From an uncultured Cytophagaceae bacterium (GTDB lineage Bacteria; Bacteroidota; Bacteroidia; Cytophagales; Spirosomataceae), in assembly GCA_903933935.1 (NCBI GenBank), contig CAIZMB010000064.1:1-59348 (forward strand): a stretch of DNA of 59,348 bases. Reading direction: 5' to 3'. The position numbers were made by a program, and so were the translations under genes. The notes beneath the pieces are model-generated. The model saw only the letters and a list, made by a program, of their open reading frames with translations. It was not told the DNA's origin and did not search any database. Positions 45,007 through 54,402 of the stretch are shown here, one piece after another; the first letter of the stretch is position 1; each line of letters opens with the position of its first letter.

Positions 45007-45574
45007 GGTTGTTTTTTGGGTGGCAAAAGCAATCTAATGTGTGATCTATGGTCATTCCAGAGGCTTGCATAAAAGAATAACAGATGGTCGGGCCGACAAA
45101 TCGGAAACCATGTTTCTTTAGTGATTTACTCATGTTCTCGGAAATTTCGGTACTGACAGGTAAATCCTTTAGGCTATGGAAATGGTTTAGGATGGGATTA
45201 AAGTCCACAAATTCCCAAATATATCGATCAAAGCTACCAAATTTTTCCTGAATTTTCATGAAGGCGATTGCATTCGTTTTTACGGATTGTATTTTGAGTC
45301 TATTTCGAATAATGTTTGGGTTTAAGAGCGCTTCGTTTTGCTTTTCCTCAGTCCAGTGGGCCAGTTTGGTGTAGTCAAAATTTTCGAATTGCGTTCTAAA
45401 ATGGGTTCTTTTTCTTAAAATCGTAATCCAACTTAACCCTGATTGAAATCCTTCCAGGCTTAAGAGTTCAAAAAGTGCTTGGTCGTCGTGCATTTCTTTT
45501 CCCCACTCCGTATCATGGTAATCTTGGTAAAGGGTGTCATTTGAACACCAGGCACATCTTATTTGATCAGGCAT
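44999..45574 (-). CDS. tag: DNA-3-methyladenine glycosylase I
   Basis: This 191-residue base-excision enzyme removes 3-methyladenine. I start at ATG 45574, directly before RCAWCSNDTLYQDYHDTEWG, as in characterised Tag proteins; an upstream ATG at 45640 would add 22 residues. The zinc ligands are in CAWC, the early His and the C-terminal TIDHTLDCFCHPK. GFQSGLSWITILRKR is the family signature. It is coupled to the GT2 gene by an eight-base overlap. Confidence 0.95.
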   Translation of the reverse strand: MPDQIRCAWCSNDTLYQDYHDTEWGKEMHDDQALFELLSLEGFQSGLSWITILRKRTHFRTQFENFDYTKLAHWTEEKQNEALLNPNIIRNRLKIQSVKTNAIAFMKIQEKFGSFDRYIWEFVDFNPILNHFHSLKDLPVSTEISENMSKSLKKHGFRFVGPTICYSFMQASGMTIDHTLDCFCHPKNNHE

Positions 45575-45704
45575 TTGCTTTTTTATTGATGAGGCAATTA
45601 GCTTAGATTTTTCGAGAAATGGAACTTTTTGATGGATCATTTTAAATTTTATCAGGATGTTGATTAAATATAAATACGGTTTTTTTATGCGTAATAATTC
45701 GTTT

Positions 45705-45712
45705 AGCTTTGC
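45705..45712 (+). promoter_or_regulatory. -7 promoter element before the cobalamin riboswitch
   Basis: TAGCTTTG matches TAnnTTTG and lies just before the riboswitch begins near 45720, so transcription should start at about its first base. Confidence 0.5.
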
Positions 45713-45719
45713 AACAGTT

Positions 45720-45887
45720 TAGGGTGTGTGCTTCTTTTCAAAAAGTAGTAAACACATAATAGGGAAGCTAGTTAAAATCTAGCACTGTCCCCGCAACTGT
45801 AAATTTTTGTAATGCTTTTCTAATAGACCACTGGGCAACTGGGAAGGTAAGAAAGGTAATAAAAATGAGTCAGGAGACCTGCCTTAA
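45720..45887 (+). ncRNA. Cobalamin (AdoCbl/B12) riboswitch
   Basis: The aptamer is recognised by its conserved blocks: ATAGGGAAGCTAG near 45760, ACTGTCCCCGCAACTGTAA near 45785, CCACTGGGCAACTGGGAAGG near 45830 and the B12 box GAGTCAGGAGACCTGCC at 45867-45883. It precedes the btuB-like receptor gene, where B12-bound aptamer should lower expression. Downstream sequence to the start codon holds a possible translational switch (see findings). Confidence 0.93.
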
Positions 45888-45953
45888 ATGATACTTAATC
45901 TTGGACTACGGAGGATGGGCTAAGGTTGAGCGTTCGATTTATTTCCATTTTTT

Positions 45954-45970
45954 ATGGCCCTGAAATGGGC
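45954..45970 (+). promoter_or_regulatory. Hairpin before the btuB-like start codon
   Basis: GCCC (45957-45960) pairs with GGGC (45967-45970) eight bases before ATG 45978. A second copy, GATGGGC at 45914-45920, can compete for the same GCCC. It is a candidate expression platform of the riboswitch. Confidence 0.4.
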
Positions 45971-45977
45971 ATGATGT

Positions 45978-48062
45978 ATGTTTTCTGTTAAAAAAGTGCA
46001 AGGTTTTGCACGGATGACCGTTGTGTTTTTGCAACAGTATAGTTCTATGTTGGCTGTTGCGTTTATGCTACAGTCTGGTTCTGTATTGGCAAACACGTTT
46101 CTCTTAAAGCCTATTAATGCTTCTTTGAGGGATCCCGATTCGGCTCCCTTAACTGATCTATCACTTAAATCAGGAAGAGACACGGTGACGATTTTAGAGG
46201 AAGTGGAAGTCTCCGCGCCTAAATTGGCGGGGAAGTTGGCCCGCTCGGGCAAAGTCCTAACGCTCATTACCAAGGAACAGATACGTGCGAGTTTGGGCAA
46301 AAGTTTGGGTGAATTATTGCAGGAGCAGGTGGGGATCTCGGTCGTAGGCGCGCGCAGCGCGCCGGGTTCAAACCAAGAAATTTACATTAGAGGTGCCAAT
46401 ACGGGTCATGTGTTACTGTTGATGGATGGATTTCCATTAAATGACCCTTCGCATATAAGCCAAGTGATGGATTGGAATTTAATTAATTTGGCCAACATCC
46501 AAAAAATTGAAATTATTAAAGGGGGACAATCTACTTTGTACGGTTCTGATGCGATGTCGGCTGTCATTAACTTAGTCACCAAAAAGTCTGATAAGGACGT
46601 GACCCATGGGTCATTATTGGTTCAGGGAGGTGGATTTGGGACGCATGCGGCACAGGTTCAAGTCAATACGCGTTTGGCAAAAAATAGGTTTGGGATTTCT
46701 TTGCAGAATTATTCTACGGAGGGTTTTTCTGCGGCGAGGGATAGTCTTAAAAAAGGGGAAAATGATGGGATGCGCCAACAATCCATTTCGGCGACTTGGT
46801 CTAGGCCCATCGGCAAAAGGTCGTTGGTCGACGTAAATTATCAAGCCTTATTTTACCAAGGAAATTTGGACGCGGGACCTTTTATGGATGATCGGGACTA
46901 TACATCAAACGCTAAATCTAATTCCATTCGATTGCAATGGCAATATCAGCTAAAGCATGGAGACCTTTTTGTTCGAGGTTTTCATGATGTGATCGACCGA
47001 GTTTTTCGAAATGATTCTACCTATATTCCGTTAAATGCCTGGTCGAATTATAGTGAATCTACGTATAAGGGAGTTAATCAAGGGGCTGAGGCTTATTTGA
47101 AGGGAACATTTTTATCGCAAATCGAATATGTTTTTGGGGCTGAATACAAAAATCAGGCGACCCAACAATCTGACTTTTCCGTTAGCGGATATGGTCGGTA
47201 TGATTCTCCCAAATTAGCTGAAAGCATTGCAAATCAATCCATTTTTGGCGCTTATTTGACCATTCAAAAAGAGTGGAATTCAAATGTAGGGGTGGAAATT
47301 GGCGGCCGATGGAATCGTCAATCAACTTTTGGGGATTTTTCTACGGTCAACATAAATCCATATTGGAAATTTGCGAAATCTGGCAAAGCCTTTTTTAATT
47401 ATTATACGAGCTTTAAAACTCCATCCTTGTATCAATTATTTTCTCCTTATGGAAATTTAACTTTAAGGCCGGAGCAAGGAAAAACCTTTGAATTAGGGCT
47501 TGAGCAAAACATGGGTGATTTCCATGCTCGATTAGTCGGGTTTCAAAATGAGGTAAAAGATGGAATCGTATTTCAATCAATCTCGGTGGAGCCTTATGGG
47601 AAATATGGAAATGTATCCCAGCAAAATACTCGGGGCATTGAAGCGGAGTTGAGTTTTACAAAAAATAAATGGACGGGAAATGTCTCTTACACGTATTTAA
47701 GTGGGACGATGTTCAATAAAGTGGATGGGAAAGATTCTACTTATTCTTCTTTAATAAGGCGACCTACGAATCAATTGCAAGCTCGAGTTATTTTCAATGC
47801 TAATTCAAAATTAAATTTTTCATTCATGGCACAGTTTGTTGGCGAGCGCAAGGATTATTTTTATGATGAATCCACTTACTCAACGGTCCCTAAGGTCTTG
47901 AAAAATTATCTTTGGACGGAATTGCAAGTAGGGTATCAAATTAGCAAAAACTTGAATGCTTCGCTCATGGTTAAAAATCTCTTGGGCCAAGAAATCGTTG
48001 AATTATATGGGTACTCGGGACAAGGGAGAAATATTCAAGCGAGTTTGTTCTGGAAGTTTTAA
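45978..48062 (+). CDS. btuB: BtuB-like TonB-dependent cobalamin receptor
   Basis: This 694-residue outer-membrane receptor is assigned to vitamin B12 mainly by the riboswitch in its leader. The N terminus (about 1-38) is a long signal. The TonB-box region is EEVEVSAPKL, and the plug shows KSLGELLQEQVGISVVGARS, LLLMDGFPLNDPSH and KGGQSTLYGSDAMSAVINLV. The 22-strand barrel ends in SLFWKF. There is no CarboxypepD_reg domain, unlike the other receptor in this window. No btuCDF genes are nearby. Confidence 0.93.
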   Translation: MFSVKKVQGFARMTVVFLQQYSSMLAVAFMLQSGSVLANTFLLKPINASLRDPDSAPLTDLSLKSGRDTVTILEEVEVSAPKLAGKLARSGKVLTLITKEQIRASLGKSLGELLQEQVGISVVGARSAPGSNQEIYIRGANTGHVLLLMDGFPLNDPSHISQVMDWNLINLANIQKIEIIKGGQSTLYGSDAMSAVINLVTKKSDKDVTHGSLLVQGGGFGTHAAQVQVNTRLAKNRFGISLQNYSTEGFSAARDSLKKGENDGMRQQSISATWSRPIGKRSLVDVNYQALFYQGNLDAGPFMDDRDYTSNAKSNSIRLQWQYQLKHGDLFVRGFHDVIDRVFRNDSTYIPLNAWSNYSESTYKGVNQGAEAYLKGTFLSQIEYVFGAEYKNQATQQSDFSVSGYGRYDSPKLAESIANQSIFGAYLTIQKEWNSNVGVEIGGRWNRQSTFGDFSTVNINPYWKFAKSGKAFFNYYTSFKTPSLYQLFSPYGNLTLRPEQGKTFELGLEQNMGDFHARLVGFQNEVKDGIVFQSISVEPYGKYGNVSQQNTRGIEAELSFTKNKWTGNVSYTYLSGTMFNKVDGKDSTYSSLIRRPTNQLQARVIFNANSKLNFSFMAQFVGERKDYFYDESTYSTVPKVLKNYLWTELQVGYQISKNLNASLMVKNLLGQEIVELYGYSGQGRNIQASLFWKF

Positions 48063-48137
48063 TGATGATGGGGGGAGAGATTTTATTTCCTCCCCAATTC
48101 ATTTGATGGCAATAATGAAAAATTTATAAAATAGGAA

Positions 48138-48674
48138 TTAAGGCTTAAAACGTTCGTAGACGTCTTTGTTTGTCAATTCATCTTTCCCAAACAATTCGAT
48201 ATAATTTACAACAGGGGTAAAACCAGACTCATCCACACTAACAAAAACACGTTCTAAAATCTGAAGTTTCCCGTTGATCGGAAACAGGGCGATCGCTTGA
48301 TTTTTAGTGTTTAATTTGACAACAAATTTCCGTTTTCGGTAGGCTAAAAAATACCCCTCAAAGCTATTGATTTCATCTTTGATTTTATTGGTATATAAGC
48401 CATAGGCCAGCGTTCTTTGAATTAAATTCAATTCTTCTTTTTGGCCTTTATCTGCATAGCGAATCCAATAAGTATGAACGGGCTGGTTGGGATTCAGGGA
48501 TTTGTTGGGTAAAATATTCGCATCATAGATAACGGTATTAGCGTTTGAGCTTCTTTGTATGTAAAAGAGGCGATTAGCTGATGCCGGTGGGATTGGAAAA
48601 CGTTCTGTAGGAAATGCAACTGCGCTTTGGAGAAACCAAAGGCAAGAAAACATAATCAAGAACGAACGTATCAT
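48138..48674 (-). CDS. Exported DUF4833 protein
   Basis: This 178-residue protein has a signal peptide (ending QSAVAF). The mature part is one DUF4833 domain, with RLFYIQRSSNANTVIYDAN, PVHTYWIRYADKG and LAYGLYTNKIK. The function is unknown. It is six bases downstream of fabI on the same strand and probably shares its transcript. Confidence 0.82.
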   Translation of the reverse strand: MIRSFLIMFSCLWFLQSAVAFPTERFPIPPASANRLFYIQRSSNANTVIYDANILPNKSLNPNQPVHTYWIRYADKGQKEELNLIQRTLAYGLYTNKIKDEINSFEGYFLAYRKRKFVVKLNTKNQAIALFPINGKLQILERVFVSVDESGFTPVVNYIELFGKDELTNKDVYERFKP

Positions 48675-48680
48675 GAGGAA

Positions 48681-49502
48681 TTATTTTAGGCCTTGTTCCA
48701 TTTTTTCTACGATTTCTTCTGAAATACCTACGCAAGAAAATCCTCCATCATGGAAAAGATTTTGCATTGTAATTTTTTTAGTTAAATCAGAAAATAAGGT
48801 AATAACATAGTCGGCACAATCATCTGCGGTTGCGTTTCCTAAGGGTGACATTTGGTTTGCATATTCATAAAAAGCATTGAAACCACTAATTCCGGTTCCA
48901 GCTGTTGTTTTGGTTGGCGATTGAGAAACGGTATTAACTCGAACCCCTTTGGCTTTTCCGTAATGATATCCGTAAGAGCGCGCAATAGATTCTAGCATGG
49001 CTTTTGCTTGCGCCATATCGGTATAATCGGGGAATGATCGTTGGGCTGCGATATAGGAAAGGGCTACTACAGAACCTCCCTGTGCAATAGCATCTTTTTT
49101 CTGAGCGACTTGCATCATTTTATGAAAAGATAAAGCTGAAACGTCGAGTGATTTTAGGAACCATTCGTAGTTCAAATCGCTGTATTCACGGCCTTTTCGG
49201 ATGTTTGTACTCATGCCGATGGAATGCAAAACAAAGTCAACGGGACCACCCAAAAATTCCAAAGATTCATCATACAGGTTTTCTAATTCCTCAATGGACG
49301 TAGCGTCTGCGCCGATGATCTTGGCACCGGTTTCTTCAGCTAGTTTATTGATTTCGCCCATACGCATGGCTAGGGGAGCATTTGTTAATGTGAAAGTTGC
49401 GCCTTCTTCATGCGCTCTTTGTGCAATTTTCCAAGCAATCGAATCTTCGTTTAATGCTCCTGAAATAATACCTCGTTTCCCTTTTAATAAGCCGTACGCC
49501 AT
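48681..49502 (-). CDS. fabI: Enoyl-ACP reductase (NADH)
   Basis: This 273-residue short-chain dehydrogenase performs the last reduction of each fatty-acid elongation cycle. I start at ATG 49502 (MAYGLLKGKRGIISG); an upstream start at 49646 adds 48 residues with no family match. The NAD motif GKRGIISGALNEDSIAWKIA and catalytic YTDMAQAKAM (Tyr-x6-Lys) are clear, and SPTKTTAGTGISGF is the substrate loop. It is the usual triclosan-sensitive type by sequence. DUF4833 follows. Confidence 0.96.
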   Translation of the reverse strand: MAYGLLKGKRGIISGALNEDSIAWKIAQRAHEEGATFTLTNAPLAMRMGEINKLAEETGAKIIGADATSIEELENLYDESLEFLGGPVDFVLHSIGMSTNIRKGREYSDLNYEWFLKSLDVSALSFHKMMQVAQKKDAIAQGGSVVALSYIAAQRSFPDYTDMAQAKAMLESIARSYGYHYGKAKGVRVNTVSQSPTKTTAGTGISGFNAFYEYANQMSPLGNATADDCADYVITLFSDLTKKITMQNLFHDGGFSCVGISEEIVEKMEQGLK

Positions 49503-49609
49503 AGTGTAAAAATTTTCTTGTGTAATCTTGTGATTTTGACATGCAATTAACGAATAATTTCTTAAAAAATGATCAACATTTTGTACGCAAAAGGGGTGAT
49601 AATGGATAA

Positions 49610-49643
49610 TTTGTTGGTATTTTGAAATATTTACGTATCTTTG
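49610..49643 (+). promoter_or_regulatory. Promoter of rimP-nusA-infB
   Basis: TTTG at 49610-49613, then 22 bases, then TATCTTTG at 49636-49643. Spacing and sequence match the xylA promoter. Start of transcription is expected near 49650. Confidence 0.62.
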
Positions 49644-49663
49644 CATTTGTAATTTGAGAAATG

Positions 49664-49692
49664 AAGAGGGGTTTTAATCCCTCTTTTTGTTT
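49664..49692 (+). terminator. Terminator-like hairpin in the rimP leader
   Basis: The stem AAGAGGG / CCCTCTT (49664-49670 and 49679-49685) with an eight-base loop is followed by TTTGTTTT. It lies between the promoter and the rimP start, and no upstream plus-strand gene exists for it to end (fabI is divergent). It may be an attenuator of this operon. Confidence 0.7.
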
Positions 49693-49707
49693 TCTAGCCC
49701 TAGAGAG

Positions 49708-50184
49708 ATGAGTGATTTGAATCAAAAAATTAAAGTTTGGATTGATGATTATGTAGGGAAAGGGCCTATTTTTTTGGTTGACTTACAAGTTACCATAGGC
49801 GCTAGGAGAACGTTAATTTCGATATTAGTGGATACTGAGGAGGGGGTGACGATTGAAGAATGCGCTTTATTGAGCAGGAAGTTGGGTCATCACATGGAGG
49901 AGAATGAATGGATTGAGGAGGCTTATAATTTAGAGGTTTCTTCGCCGGGTTTAGATTATCCATTGACTCATGGCTGGCAGTTTAAGAAAAATGTGGGCCG
50001 GCAAATTAAAGTATGGTTAGTAGGAGAGGATCCGGTGATAGGAGTTTTAATGGGTTATACGGATGTGGCGGTGGAAGTTTTATTAGAAAAAATGGTAAAG
50101 CATAAAAAAGTGGTTGCCAAAGAATCTTCATGGATTCCGTTGGCGGCGGTAGATAAAATAAAAGTACAGGTAACATTTCAATAA
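49708..50184 (+). CDS. rimP: Ribosome maturation factor RimP
   Basis: This 158-residue protein helps assemble the 30S subunit. I start at ATG 49708 (MSDLNQKIKVW); an upstream in-frame TTG at 49687 lies in the hairpin tail. The typical N-terminal alpha/beta domain includes RRTLISILVDTEEGVTIEEC and NLEVSSPGLDYPLT, followed by an SH3-like domain. It heads an operon with nusA and infB, as in most bacteria. Confidence 0.95.
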   Translation: MSDLNQKIKVWIDDYVGKGPIFLVDLQVTIGARRTLISILVDTEEGVTIEECALLSRKLGHHMEENEWIEEAYNLEVSSPGLDYPLTHGWQFKKNVGRQIKVWLVGEDPVIGVLMGYTDVAVEVLLEKMVKHKKVVAKESSWIPLAAVDKIKVQVTFQ

Positions 50185-50202
50185 AAAAACGTAAAGATAG
50201 CA

Positions 50203-51450
50203 ATGAACAGTGTTGAATTAATTTCGTCATTTTCGGACTTTGCTCGAGATAAGAACATTGACAAACCGACGATGATTTCTGTTTTGGAGGAAGTTTTCAG
50301 AACGATGATTCGTAAGAAATTTGGATCAGATGAGAATTTTAATGTCATTATCAATCCTGAGAGTGGTGATTTGGAGATGTGGCGAACTCGTGAGATTGTT
50401 GACGATAACTCGGAAGACATCTGGGATTTTGATAAAATTCCATTGGCTGAGGCTAAATTAATCGAGCCAGATTTTGAAATTGGAGAAGAGGTAGCTGAGT
50501 TGATTAAGCTGGAGGACTTTGGTCGTCGGGTGGTTCAAACGGCTCGTCAAACTTTGATTCAAAAGATTAAAGATATTGAGAAGGAAAGTTTGTATGACAA
50601 ATACAAGGATTTGGTTGGCGAGTTAGTTACTTCCGAAGTATATCAAATTTTAGGTCGCGAATTGATTTTGTTGGACAATGATGACAATGAATTGATTTTG
50701 CCTAAGACAGAGATGATTTCAAAAGATCGTTTTAAAAAGGGTGAGACGATTCGTGCGATTATTCACAAAGTGGAAATGGCGAATGGAACACCTAGAATTA
50801 TATTATCTCGAATTTCCCCGGTGTTTTTGGAGCGTTTATTTGAGCAAGAGATTCCTGAAATTTATGATGGAACAATCTCGATTCGCAAGATTGTGCGTGA
50901 ACCGGGCGAGCGTGCTAAAGTAGCTGTTGAGTCTTATGATGACCGAATTGATCCAGTTGGAGCTTGTGTAGGTATGAAAGGTTCTCGTATTCATGGAATT
51001 GTTCGTGAATTGCAGAATGAAAATATAGATGTAATTAATTTTACGGAAAATTTAGAGTTGTTGGTTGCTCGTACATTAAGTCCTGCGAAGTTGAATTCGA
51101 TGACGATTGACAAGGAGCGCCGACGTATTTCCGTATTTTTGAATTCTGACCAAGTGTCCATGGCGATTGGTCGTGGGGGACAAAACATTAAGTTGGCCGG
51201 TAAATTAGTCGGTTATGAAATAGATGTCTTCCGTGATGTGCCTAAGGATGAGTTGGATGATGAGGATGTTGAATTGTCGGAATTCTCAAATGAGATTGAG
51301 GCTTGGGTATTAGCGGAGCTTCATAAAATTGGTTTGGATACGGCTAAGCAAGTATTAGCTTTATCTAAAGAAGAATTAGAGCGTAGAACAGAATTAGAGG
51401 AAGAGACGATTGAGGATATTTTATCTATTTTGCGTTCTGAGTTTGAATAG
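50203..51450 (+). CDS. nusA: Transcription termination/antitermination factor NusA
   Basis: This 415-residue RNA-polymerase-binding protein has the N-terminal domain (1-130), an S1 domain (about 130-200; VGELVTSEVYQILGRELI) and two KH domains (about 230-345; VGACVGMKGSRIHGIVREL and VSMAIGRGGQNIKLAGKLVG). A short C-terminal helical piece follows, without the repeated acidic domains of E. coli NusA. The start is 18 bases after rimP. It also makes a natural candidate for control of the leader hairpin. Confidence 0.97.
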   Translation: MNSVELISSFSDFARDKNIDKPTMISVLEEVFRTMIRKKFGSDENFNVIINPESGDLEMWRTREIVDDNSEDIWDFDKIPLAEAKLIEPDFEIGEEVAELIKLEDFGRRVVQTARQTLIQKIKDIEKESLYDKYKDLVGELVTSEVYQILGRELILLDNDDNELILPKTEMISKDRFKKGETIRAIIHKVEMANGTPRIILSRISPVFLERLFEQEIPEIYDGTISIRKIVREPGERAKVAVESYDDRIDPVGACVGMKGSRIHGIVRELQNENIDVINFTENLELLVARTLSPAKLNSMTIDKERRRISVFLNSDQVSMAIGRGGQNIKLAGKLVGYEIDVFRDVPKDELDDEDVELSEFSNEIEAWVLAELHKIGLDTAKQVLALSKEELERRTELEEETIEDILSILRSEFE

Positions 51451-51494
51451 GTTTTAGATTAAATTAGATTTATTACATAGTATTTTAATTTTTT

Positions 51495-54275
51495 ATGGCA
51501 GAAGAAAAGACAATGCGGTTAAGCCTTGTAGCAAAACAAATAAACGTGGGAACGTCTACGATCCTTCAGTTTCTTTCTGCTAAGGGCCATAAAGTCGACA
51601 ACAATCCGAATGCGAAATTAAATTTCGAGCAATTGACTTTATTGGCCAATGAATTTGGCGCTAACCAACTTTTGGAAACTCGAGAGGTAGTAAAGCCTGT
51701 GGAGGTAGTTGCCGAAATTCCGGTAGCAGAACCGATCATTGAGAAGGTTCCTGAGCCTATTGTTGAGGAGAAAAAGCCTGAACCGGCGCCTGCTCCTGTC
51801 GCGGTAGAAGCCTTTGTGGAAATTCCCGTTGTTGAGGCTCCTAAGGTCGAGGCTCCTGTGGTCGAGAAACCTAAAGAGGTAGAGAAACCAATAGGTTTAA
51901 AAGTTTTAGGAAAAATAGAATTAGATAAAAAGGGACATCCGGTGGCGCCTAAGCCAGTGGCTGAGGTGAAAAAATCTGAGCCAGACCCAGTTGAAAATCC
52001 TGTAGAAGCGATTGTCGATAAGGTGGTTGAGGAGCCAGTGAAGGAAGTTGCCCCAACGATCGACCCTGTTGTAGCTGAGCCAGAAATACTTGATATCCAA
52101 TTAATTGAAGCGAGAGGAGAGACTTTACGAGGTTTAACCGTTTTAGGTAAAATTGAATTGCCGGTTGAAAATGATCGTTCAGGTGGTGGGCATAAGCATA
52201 AGCGTAAGCGAATTATTAAGGAGGAGAAAAAACCATTAGCTAATGATGGAGGAAATCGTCCTGCACCTGCAGGTGGAAACACTCAGAATAAGGGAAAAGA
52301 TTTTGGTAAAAAACCAGCTGTAGCTGCTCCGGGAGCTAAGCCTCTTTCTAAAGAGGAGTTGTCCGACAAAGATATTCAGGAGCAAATTAAGGCTACGATG
52401 GCACGTCTACAAGGCGCGTCGGCGAAGCAAAGTTTTGGTGCTGAGAAGAGAAAAGAGAAGCGTAAAGGTCGTGCAGAGGCAGAGGAGGCGCGTTTGATGG
52501 CTGAGGATGAAGAGGCAAAAGTTTTAAAAGTAACTGAATTTATTTCGGCAAGTGACTTGGCTTCATTGATGGATGTATCAGTGAATGAGGTGATTTCGAC
52601 GTGTATGAGTTTGGGTATGTTTGTGTCGATCAACCAGCGTTTGGATGCGGAGGCTATTACGGTCATTGCGGATGAATTTGGTTTTGAGGTAAGTTTTGTG
52701 TCTGCGGAAGAGGAGATTGATGCAGTGGAAGTGGAAGTGGAAGATTCCCCTGAAGATTTATTGCCACGTGCGCCGATTGTCACCATCATGGGACACGTTG
52801 ACCACGGTAAGACATCTTTGTTGGATTACATCAGAAGAGCAAAAGTAGCGGCTGGAGAGGCTGGAGGGATCACCCAACATATTGGTGCTTACTCCGTGGA
52901 GACTGATTCAGGGAAAAAAGTTACGTTTTTAGATACACCAGGTCACGAGGCTTTTACAGCCATGCGTGCGCGTGGGGCTAAGGTTACGGATATTGTTATC
53001 ATTGTAATTGCGGCGGATGATTCGGTCATGCCACAAACGAAGGAGGCAATTAATCATGCGATGGTGGCTGGGGTTCCGATCATTTTTGCTTTTTCTAAAG
53101 TGGATAAGGACGGGGCTAATACGGACAAGGTACGTGAGGAGTTGGCGGCCATGAATATGTTGGTGGAAGACTGGGGTGGAAAATACCAAAGTCAAGAAAT
53201 TTCATCTAAATCTGGATTAGGTATTAATGATTTGTTGGAAAAGGTATTATTAGAAGCTGAATTGCTTGAGTTAACTGCTAACCCAAATAAAAAGGGAGTC
53301 GGCACAGTGATTGAGGCAGAATTAGATAAGGGTCGTGGATATGTGACTACTTTGTTGATTCAGGCGGGTACTTTGAAAATAGGTGATATGATGTTGGCGG
53401 GTGATAATTATGGTCGTGTAAAAGCGATGTTTGATCATTATGGCCAAAAAATTAAGAAGGCGGGTCCTTCGACGCCAGTCCAAGTATTAGGTTTGAATGG
53501 AGCGCCACAAGCTGGAGACAAATTATTGTGTTTAGAAAATGAGCGTGAGGCACGTGAGATTGCCAATAAAAGAGAGCAGATTTTACGTGAGCAAACCTTG
53601 CGTACACGTAAGCATATAACTTTAGAGGAGATTGGTCGTCGGAAGGCAATCGGTACTTTTAGGGAATTAAACGTAATCGTAAAAGGTGACGTGGATGGTT
53701 CCGTGGAGGCCTTGTCAGATTCGTTGATGAAGTTGTCGACGGAGGAAGTCCAAGTTCGAATTATTCATAAAGGAGTGGGACAGGTTTCTGAGTCAGATGT
53801 GGCGTTAGCGTCAACATCGGATGCGGTGATCATTGCATTCCAAGTTCGTCCTTCTCAAAATGCTAGGAGATTAGCTGAGAATGAGCAAATTGAAATACGT
53901 AATTATTCCATTATTTATCAGGCTATTGATGAAATCAAGGCCGCGATGGAGGGTATGTTGGCGCCAACGTTCGAGGAGGTCATCACATCCAATATTGAGG
54001 TGAGGGATGTATTTAAAATCACGAAAATTGGTACTGTGGCTGGATGTTATATCTTAGATGGTACAGTTAAGCGTGCACATAAAATTAGGGTGATTCGTGA
54101 TTTTGTGGTTATCCACGAAGGAGAGATATCTGCCTTGAAGAGATTTAAGGATGATGTGCAGGAAGTCAAATTTGGTTATGAGTGTGGTTTGTCTGTGAAG
54201 AACTTCAATGATTTAGAGGTGGGAGATAATTTAGAGTGCTACGAAATGAAGGAAGTGAAACGTACATTGAAATAA
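51495..54275 (+). CDS. infB: Translation initiation factor IF-2
   Basis: This 926-residue GTPase brings fMet-tRNA to the ribosome. The first half is a low-complexity linker (about 60-280; Pro/Glu/Val repeats such as [15 protein letters not shown]). A typical IF2_N module comes before the G domain near 430. Motifs are [11 protein letters not shown] (G1), [11 protein letters not shown] (G3) and AFSKVDKDG, where G4 is SKVD rather than the common NKxD. Domains II to IV follow with [20 protein letters not shown] and the C-terminal initiator-tRNA domain. It is 44 bases after nusA. Confidence 0.97.
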   Translation: MAEEKTMRLSLVAKQINVGTSTILQFLSAKGHKVDNNPNAKLNFEQLTLLANEFGANQLLETREVVKPVEVVAEIPVAEPIIEKVPEPIVEEKKPEPAPAPVAVEAFVEIPVVEAPKVEAPVVEKPKEVEKPIGLKVLGKIELDKKGHPVAPKPVAEVKKSEPDPVENPVEAIVDKVVEEPVKEVAPTIDPVVAEPEILDIQLIEARGETLRGLTVLGKIELPVENDRSGGGHKHKRKRIIKEEKKPLANDGGNRPAPAGGNTQNKGKDFGKKPAVAAPGAKPLSKEELSDKDIQEQIKATMARLQGASAKQSFGAEKRKEKRKGRAEAEEARLMAEDEEAKVLKVTEFISASDLASLMDVSVNEVISTCMSLGMFVSINQRLDAEAITVIADEFGFEVSFVSAEEEIDAVEVEVEDSPEDLLPRAPIVTIMGHVDHGKTSLLDYIRRAKVAAGEAGGITQHIGAYSVETDSGKKVTFLDTPGHEAFTAMRARGAKVTDIVIIVIAADDSVMPQTKEAINHAMVAGVPIIFAFSKVDKDGANTDKVREELAAMNMLVEDWGGKYQSQEISSKSGLGINDLLEKVLLEAELLELTANPNKKGVGTVIEAELDKGRGYVTTLLIQAGTLKIGDMMLAGDNYGRVKAMFDHYGQKIKKAGPSTPVQVLGLNGAPQAGDKLLCLENEREAREIANKREQILREQTLRTRKHITLEEIGRRKAIGTFRELNVIVKGDVDGSVEALSDSLMKLSTEEVQVRIIHKGVGQVSESDVALASTSDAVIIAFQVRPSQNARRLAENEQIEIRNYSIIYQAIDEIKAAMEGMLAPTFEEVITSNIEVRDVFKITKIGTVAGCYILDGTVKRAHKIRVIRDFVVIHEGEISALKRFKDDVQEVKFGYECGLSVKNFNDLEVGDNLECYEMKEVKRTLK

Positions 54276-54294
54276 AGATTAACGATATAAAATG

Positions 54295-54326
54295 AAAAGG
54301 CCAAATCGATGATTTGGCCTTTTTTA
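54295..54326. terminator. Intrinsic terminator after infB
   Basis: The stem AAAAGGCCAAATC / GATTTGGCCTTTT (54295-54307 and 54311-54323) with a three-base loop, flanked by A and T runs, can work for infB and for the convergent Wzz-like gene. Confidence 0.92.
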
Positions 54327-54402
54327 TGTTGTTGTCCCGTCCTAAAATAAGTTGAAAAAAAATCGACTTTTGAAAAAGATATTAACAGAGGTTATTGAAT
54401 TC

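Noticed and set aside
48072-48095. Possible terminator GGGGAG/CTCCCC after the btuB-like gene
   Set aside because: Only six pairs with a 12-base loop and no T-run after it; too weak to call.
51566-52282. Long minus-strand frame of 238 codons opposite infB
   Set aside because: It mirrors the low-complexity Pro/Glu/Val linker of IF-2 and encodes Ser/Thr/Gly repeats with no domain; a shadow frame.
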